Assembly: GCA_002327945.1 (NCBI GenBank)
Contig: DCVY01000056.1
Span: 346-19,136, forward strand
Source of the DNA: Acidovorax delafieldii
GTDB taxonomy: Bacteria; Pseudomonadota; Gammaproteobacteria; Burkholderiales; Burkholderiaceae_C
Reading direction: 5' to 3'
DNA length: 18,791 bases
Shown: positions 15,525-18,791 of the stretch, piece by piece
Numbering within the stretch: the first letter of the stretch is position 1
Layout: each line of letters opens with the position of its first letter
Translations under genes and position numbers: made by a program
The notes under the pieces: model-generated
The model's database searches: none
What the model was told of the DNA's origin: nothing
What the model saw: only the letters and a program-made list of their open reading frames with translations

Positions 15525-16319
15525 ATGTTCACTCTTTCCAAAATCCTGCGCAATACATGCAGTGCTTTGGCACTTGCTGCTGCGTCGCTGGCGACGTATG
15601 CCGCCCCCCTCACCACCCAGCTCGGCTTCCTGATTGACGCCTCTGGCAGCATCGGATCGACCAATTTCAACACCATGAAAAGTGGGTATTCGGCGGCACT
15701 GGCCGCACTGCCGACAGACGGCTCGATTGAGCTGACGGTCGTCACCTTCGCCTCCGGTACCGTCACCGTGGTCGCGCCCACCATCGTGACCGCGGCCACG
15801 CTGCCTGGCATCCTCACATCCATCAACAACATGGGCTATACGGGTGGCAGCACGGCAACTGATGCAGGCATCAATGCCATCAGTGGCTTGATGACCGGAT
15901 CTGCAAATTTCAATCGCAATCTGAACTCCATGATCAACATCGCCACCGATGGAGTCCCGAACAACACAGCTACAGCCATCACTGCGGCTGTGAATGCCGA
16001 AAATGCCGGCATTGACGCACTGACCGCCGAAGCCATTGGCTCCTTTGATTCAAGCTTCTTGAAGAGTCTGGTGTTCTCCCCCCTCAACGGGCCCTGCGCC
16101 AACTGCGGCACCCTCTTGGCTGTTAACTCAACGCCACCGAACCCCATGACCTCTAACCCTTGGGTGCTGCCAGTGAACAGCTTCGACGACTTCCCTACGG
16201 CCATCAACGCCAAAGTCCAGGCATCTGTAGGGCAAGTGCCCGAGCCAGGCATCCTGACGCTTATGGCGCTGGGTCTGGTGGGTCTGGGCTTCGCCCGTCG
16301 AAACCGGTCTGCCTTGTAG
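15525..16319 (+). CDS. VWA-domain protein with PEP-CTERM sorting signal
   Basis: A 264-residue secreted protein with a signal peptide (MFTLSKILRNTCSALAL..., cleavage near AYA-AP, residue 26-27). The von Willebrand factor A domain spans about 30-185, with MIDAS motif DASGS (38-42), Thr/Ser in TGGST (106-110) and Asp142 in ATDG. This fold binds a divalent metal and ligands. A CxxC (191-194) follows. The C-terminus has the full sorting signal: PEP (239-241), hydrophobic helix (ILTLMALGLVGLGFA, 243-257) and basic tail RRNR (258-261). Exosortase A should cleave it and attach or release the protein at the cell surface or in the exopolysaccharide. Start ATG 15525 has an AAGGAG site 9 nt upstream. 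The gene has its own sigma-54 promoter and terminator, and is AT-richer than its neighbours. Confidence 0.95.
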   Translation: MFTLSKILRNTCSALALAAASLATYAAPLTTQLGFLIDASGSIGSTNFNTMKSGYSAALAALPTDGSIELTVVTFASGTVTVVAPTIVTAATLPGILTSINNMGYTGGSTATDAGINAISGLMTGSANFNRNLNSMINIATDGVPNNTATAITAAVNAENAGIDALTAEAIGSFDSSFLKSLVFSPLNGPCANCGTLLAVNSTPPNPMTSNPWVLPVNSFDDFPTAINAKVQASVGQVPEPGILTLMALGLVGLGFARRNRSAL

Positions 16320-16360
16320 AACTCCGGCAGGCCCACCTCCACCCCATGGGGTGGCCAAGA

Positions 16361-16403
16361 CGAGGAGCACCACACACACCGTGGCACTCCTCGTTTTTGT
16401 TTT
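16361..16403 (+). terminator. Rho-independent terminator of the VWA PEP-CTERM gene
   Basis: The arms 16361-16373 and 16381-16393 pair at 11 of 13 positions (CGAGGAG with CTCCTCG, then CCAC with GTGG) around a 7-nt loop and are followed by TTTTTGTTTT. It lies about 40 nt after the stop codon. A perfect 16-bp palindrome (CCACCCCATGGGGTGG, 16339-16354) sits between stop and terminator. Confidence 0.9.
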
Positions 16404-16490
16404 GGCTTTTGACGTCAACGCGTGGACAATGGGTGGGCAGCATAGCCAAGGGATGTACGAGCTGCTCCTCACCTATTTAGAAAGTGCACC

Positions 16491-16838
16491 ATGACTCCAT
16501 CATTGAAATCACTGGCCCTGGCCACCTCTGCACTTGCTTTGGGACACCCGGCGGCGTCCCATGCTGCGCAGAACGATTGCACCGTGAAATCTCGCAGCAG
16601 TGCGGTGGTGCTCATGCACTGCAAGGCCAATCTGGAAGACAAAGTATGGGCTGCGGCGGCCAAGGCGGCCTGCGAACCTGGCAAAGCCTGCAACGTCTGG
16701 ATTTGGGAAGATTCCAGCAAGATGCCGCCGACTGCCCCTGAAACGGATGCCGACCTGCCCAAAAGCGCGACGGGTGCGGCTGTGGCGGTCTGGATCAACG
16801 ACTCGGCCAACCTGATGAAGCTGAAAAAAGTCCGCTAA
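16491..16838 (+). CDS. Small secreted four-cysteine protein of unknown function
   Basis: A 115-residue protein with a Sec signal peptide (MTPSLKSLALATSALALGHP..., cleavage near SHA-AQ, residue 25-26). The mature part of about 90 residues has four cysteines (30, 44, 61, 67), likely two disulfides, and the distinctive stretches CNVWIWED (67-74), PETDADLPK (83-91) and AVWINDSANLMKL (99-111). I do not recognise a named family. It has no PEP-CTERM tail, so it is probably soluble in the periplasm or secreted. ATG 16491 has only a weak purine stretch (AGAAAG) upstream. It lies after the PEP-CTERM gene's terminator, so it needs its own promoter; a TTGACG near 16411 has no good -10 partner. Confidence 0.75.
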   Translation: MTPSLKSLALATSALALGHPAASHAAQNDCTVKSRSSAVVLMHCKANLEDKVWAAAAKAACEPGKACNVWIWEDSSKMPPTAPETDADLPKSATGAAVAVWINDSANLMKLKKVR

Positions 16839-17036
16839 CACAGCACATCCCAAGCGTCCAAGCTGTCACCAACCTGTGGCCTTCTTGAACAACAACTTGT
16901 TTTTCGCGTGCGCAGCAGTTGATCGCGGGAGTTCTGAAGCCTTGTTCAAAGTGCAATCAAGGAATCTGGAAATGACAGACGCGCCAGTGCGAACGCACTG
17001 CGTGCGGCAATACCGGCAACAAGGGGTGCGTCAGGC
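16839..17036. other. Gene-free spacer before the ACP relic and hydrolase 2
   Basis: No gene seen. The stretch contains a weak hairpin (AACAA/TTGTT followed by TTT, near 16888-16902) that could end the 16491 transcript, and a palindrome CAGTGCG-AA-CGCACTG (16985-17000). No promoter for the hydrolase genes was identified. Confidence 0.4.
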
Positions 17037-17093
17037 ATGACCCGGCAGTTGGTTGCCGTGGCAGCCAAGGCACTGGCCCGGCAAAACACATGA
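17037..17093 (+). pseudogene. Relic of an acyl carrier protein 3' end in front of hydrolase 2
   Basis: This short frame reads MTRQLVAVAAKALARQNT and stops at TGA 17091-17093. Its end, KALARQNT, parallels the ACP C-terminus QALARQDT, and the DNA is 23/24 identical over 17068-17091. The stop overlaps the hydrolase 2 start as ATGA, the usual sign of translational coupling. I read it as what is left of an ancestral ACP-hydrolase 2 junction, or a second ACP truncated at its 5' side. An active leader peptide is a less likely alternative. Confidence 0.6.
17068..17091 (+). repeat. 24-bp direct repeat, copy 2 (ACP-like 3' end)
   Basis: Matches 14644-14667 at 23 of 24 positions in the same orientation. 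The flanking bases on both sides differ, so the repeat ends cleanly there. Confidence 0.9.
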
Positions 17094-17950
17094 ATCTTTC
17101 CGAGCGTGCTGCTCTGCCACAGGCATTCTTCCTGCCGACCGGCTCCGGGCAGCGCTTTTGCCTGTTTCACCCCGCGCAAGGCGCCGCGCCGCAGGGGCGC
17201 GTTCTGTATCTGCACCCCTTTGCCGAAGAACTCAACAGCACACGCCGCATGGTGGCACAGCAGGCGCGTGCTCTCGCCCGAGCTGGATATGGCGTGCTGC
17301 AGATCGACCTGCTGGGCTGCGGCGACAGCGCAGGCGACTTTGCCGATGCCACCTGGCCCGCCTGGCTGAGCGACGCGCAACTGGCCCACCGCTGGCTGGC
17401 CGAACATGGCAGCGGCCCGCTGTGGCTTTGGGGCATGCGCGCGGGGACCTTGCTCGCAGCGCAACTGGCCAGCCTGCTGCAAAACGAAAGCGAACCTGCC
17501 CACCTGTTGTTCTGGCAGCCCGTGGCCAGCGGCCAGCAAATGCTGCAGCAGTTTTTGCGCCTGCGCACCGCCAGCCAGTGGCTGGGCGCCAACAACACCC
17601 GCGAGCCACCGCCAGCTCAGGCGCTGGCACAAGGCCAGCCGGTCGACATTGCGGGCTACACCCTGAGCCCGGCCCTGGCCCAAGGCCTGGGCGACGCCCG
17701 CCTGCAGCCCCCCGCATTGCCGCAAGCGGCACGGCTGGTGTGGCTTGAGGTGTCACAACAAGAAACTCCCACGCTGAGCCCCGCTGCCGACAAGCCACTC
17801 GCCACCTGGCGCGCAGCGGGTTGGCAGGTGCAGGCACAGGCGGTAAGCGGCCCGGCCTTCTGGCAAACCGTGGGCCCCGACGAAGCCCCGGCCTTGATTC
17901 GCGCCACGCTGGCAGCAGTTGCCACGCTTTCCGGCACGCCGCCGCCATGA
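17090..17950 (+). CDS. Hydrolase 2, exosortase A system-associated (TIGR03101 type)
   Basis: A 286-residue alpha/beta-hydrolase-fold protein. LYLHPFAEELNSTRRMVAQQARALA (39-63) and LLGCGDSAGDF (74-84) are typical of the exosortase A hydrolase 2 family. At the nucleophile elbow the sequence is LWGMRAG (113-119), so Arg117 stands where a Ser, Cys or Asp nucleophile is expected. My memory of the family is that Arg here is usual, so this may be a non-catalytic or unconventional member. It starts at ATG 17090, overlapping the ACP relic stop, and ends in an ATGA overlap with hydrolase 1. The two probably act together, perhaps as partner subunits or on the same acyl-linked intermediate; no substrate is known. 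Confidence 0.9.
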   Translation: MNLSERAALPQAFFLPTGSGQRFCLFHPAQGAAPQGRVLYLHPFAEELNSTRRMVAQQARALARAGYGVLQIDLLGCGDSAGDFADATWPAWLSDAQLAHRWLAEHGSGPLWLWGMRAGTLLAAQLASLLQNESEPAHLLFWQPVASGQQMLQQFLRLRTASQWLGANNTREPPPAQALAQGQPVDIAGYTLSPALAQGLGDARLQPPALPQAARLVWLEVSQQETPTLSPAADKPLATWRAAGWQVQAQAVSGPAFWQTVGPDEAPALIRATLAAVATLSGTPPP

Positions 17951-18791
17951 ACGCCCAGGAGCAGCCCCTTCAGATAGCGGGCCACGGCTTCGACATGCTG
18001 GGCATTCTCAGCCTGCCCGCGCCCGGCACAACCGTCCAGCGCACAGGCGTGGTGATTGTGGTGGGCGGCGCACAGTACCGCGTGGGCAGTCACCGGCAGT
18101 TCGTGCGGCTGGCGCGCCATCTGGCCCATGCCGGCCACCCCGTGCTGCGCTTTGACCTGCCCGGCATGGGCGACAGCCCGGGGGACTCCGTGCCGTTTGA
18201 AGACACCACCCCCCACATCGCTGCCGCCATTGGAGCCATGCAGCAGGCTGCCAGCGTGGACCGTACCGTGCTCTGGGGCCTGTGCGACGGCGCCTCGGCC
18301 AGCCTGCTGTATGTGCAGGCCACACAAGACCCGCGCGTGACGGGGCTGGCGCTGCTCAATCCCTGGGTGCGTTCCGCAGCGGGCCTGGCACGGGCGCAGG
18401 TGAAGCACTACTACCGCCAGCGCCTGCTGGAACCTGGCTTCTGGCGCAAGCTGCTGCACGGCGGTGTGGGCTGGAGGGCGCTGCACGGGCTGTGGAAAAA
18501 CCTGCGCACCATGCGCCAGACCACAGCGCAGCCACTCACATTTCAAGAGCGCATGGCAAAGGGTTGGCAAGCGTTTCCAGGCCCTGTCCTGCTGCTGCTG
18601 AGCGAGCGCGACCTGACGGCGCAAGAATTCGCAGAACACGCGAACAGCCAGGCGGGCTGGGCGGGCTGGGCCCAAAAAGCCACCCTCACCCGGCACACGC
18701 TCCCCCGGGCCGACCACACCTGCTCTGCGCCCCAGTCACAGCAAGCTGTGCAAGCCCTGGTAAGGGACTGGCTGGGATCGACGGCACACCC
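17947..18791 (+). CDS. Hydrolase 1, exosortase A system-associated (TIGR03100 type; 3' end outside window)
   Basis: Open from ATG 17947 to the window edge (281 complete codons, no stop). The N-terminal VVIVVGGAQYRVGSHRQFVRLAR (35-57) is typical of the family, with FDLPGMGDSPGD (69-80) as the oxyanion-side loop. The nucleophile elbow GLCDG (111-115) has Cys113, and Asp222 (SERD) and His257 (RADHT) complete a Cys-His-Asp triad as in dienelactone hydrolase-like enzymes. Length suggests that only a few residues are missing. It is coupled to hydrolase 2 by an ATGA overlap. In related loci the exosortase gene often follows; here that would lie just outside the window. Confidence 0.92.
   Translation, partial: MNAQEQPLQIAGHGFDMLGILSLPAPGTTVQRTGVVIVVGGAQYRVGSHRQFVRLARHLAHAGHPVLRFDLPGMGDSPGDSVPFEDTTPHIAAAIGAMQQAASVDRTVLWGLCDGASASLLYVQATQDPRVTGLALLNPWVRSAAGLARAQVKHYYRQRLLEPGFWRKLLHGGVGWRALHGLWKNLRTMRQTTAQPLTFQERMAKGWQAFPGPVLLLLSERDLTAQEFAEHANSQAGWAGWAQKATLTRHTLPRADHTCSAPQSQQAVQALVRDWLGSTAH

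Noticed and set aside
16381..16397. TGGCAC at 16382-16387 as another sigma-54 promoter for the small secreted protein
   Set aside because: There is no GC ten bases after the GG, and the bases form the right arm of the terminator stem.
16410..16421. Palindrome TTGACGTCAA as an operator
   Set aside because: A 10-bp palindrome can occur by chance, and no second copy or promoter context supports it.
16946..17725. A 259-codon minus-strand frame
   Set aside because: Antisense to hydrolase 2, which has clear family motifs.
1..18791. CRISPR arrays, tRNA or rRNA genes, transposase genes
   Set aside because: None seen on reading either strand.

Overview
The window looks like part of the exopolysaccharide and protein-sorting locus (exosortase A / PEP-CTERM system) of a high-GC betaproteobacterium, most likely a Comamonadaceae-type Burkholderiales. 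The assignment rests on recognising the protein families and their order; no database search was possible. Most genes are GC-rich and tightly packed. The two sortable surface-protein genes and their promoters are visibly AT-richer.

Left edge (1-791): the 5' part of a secreted protein gene on the minus strand. It is driven by a sigma-54 promoter with an upstream activator box. The protein is probably a PEP-CTERM substrate, but its C-terminus lies outside the window.

Minus-strand operon (14303 down to 792), in transcription order: AMP-forming acyl-CoA ligase, PLP-dependent decarboxylase, O-antigen ligase/polymerase-like membrane protein with an unusual beta-rich insert, TIGR03013-type sugar-phosphate transferase, histidine kinase PrsK, sigma-54 response regulator PrsR, TPR lipoprotein PrsT, and a secreted trypsin-like protease. 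Gene overlaps and short gaps suggest co-transcription.

Plus-strand side (14409-18791): an acyl carrier protein, an 855-bp gene-free stretch holding a 170-bp terminal-inverted-repeat element, a von Willebrand factor A protein with a textbook PEP-CTERM tail and its own sigma-54 promoter and terminator, a small four-cysteine secreted protein, and the two alpha/beta hydrolases of the exosortase A system (the second cut by the window edge).

How it fits together: ligase, decarboxylase, ACP and the two hydrolases are the accessory enzymes that travel with exosortase A. The transferase and polymerase make the exopolysaccharide. PrsK/PrsR should sense an unknown signal and switch on sigma-54 promoters of PEP-CTERM genes. 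The two most striking observations are: (1) the promoters at the two ends share, without gaps, an activator box, an IHF-like site and a -24/-12 element at identical distances, so they are probably the targets of the PrsR encoded between them; (2) a 24-bp direct repeat (23/24) of the ACP gene's 3' end lies at the start of hydrolase 2, with an ATGA overlap. This indicates that ACP and hydrolase 2 were once adjacent and that the roughly 2.4-kb block carrying the PEP-CTERM gene was inserted between them. The exosortase itself is not in the window.
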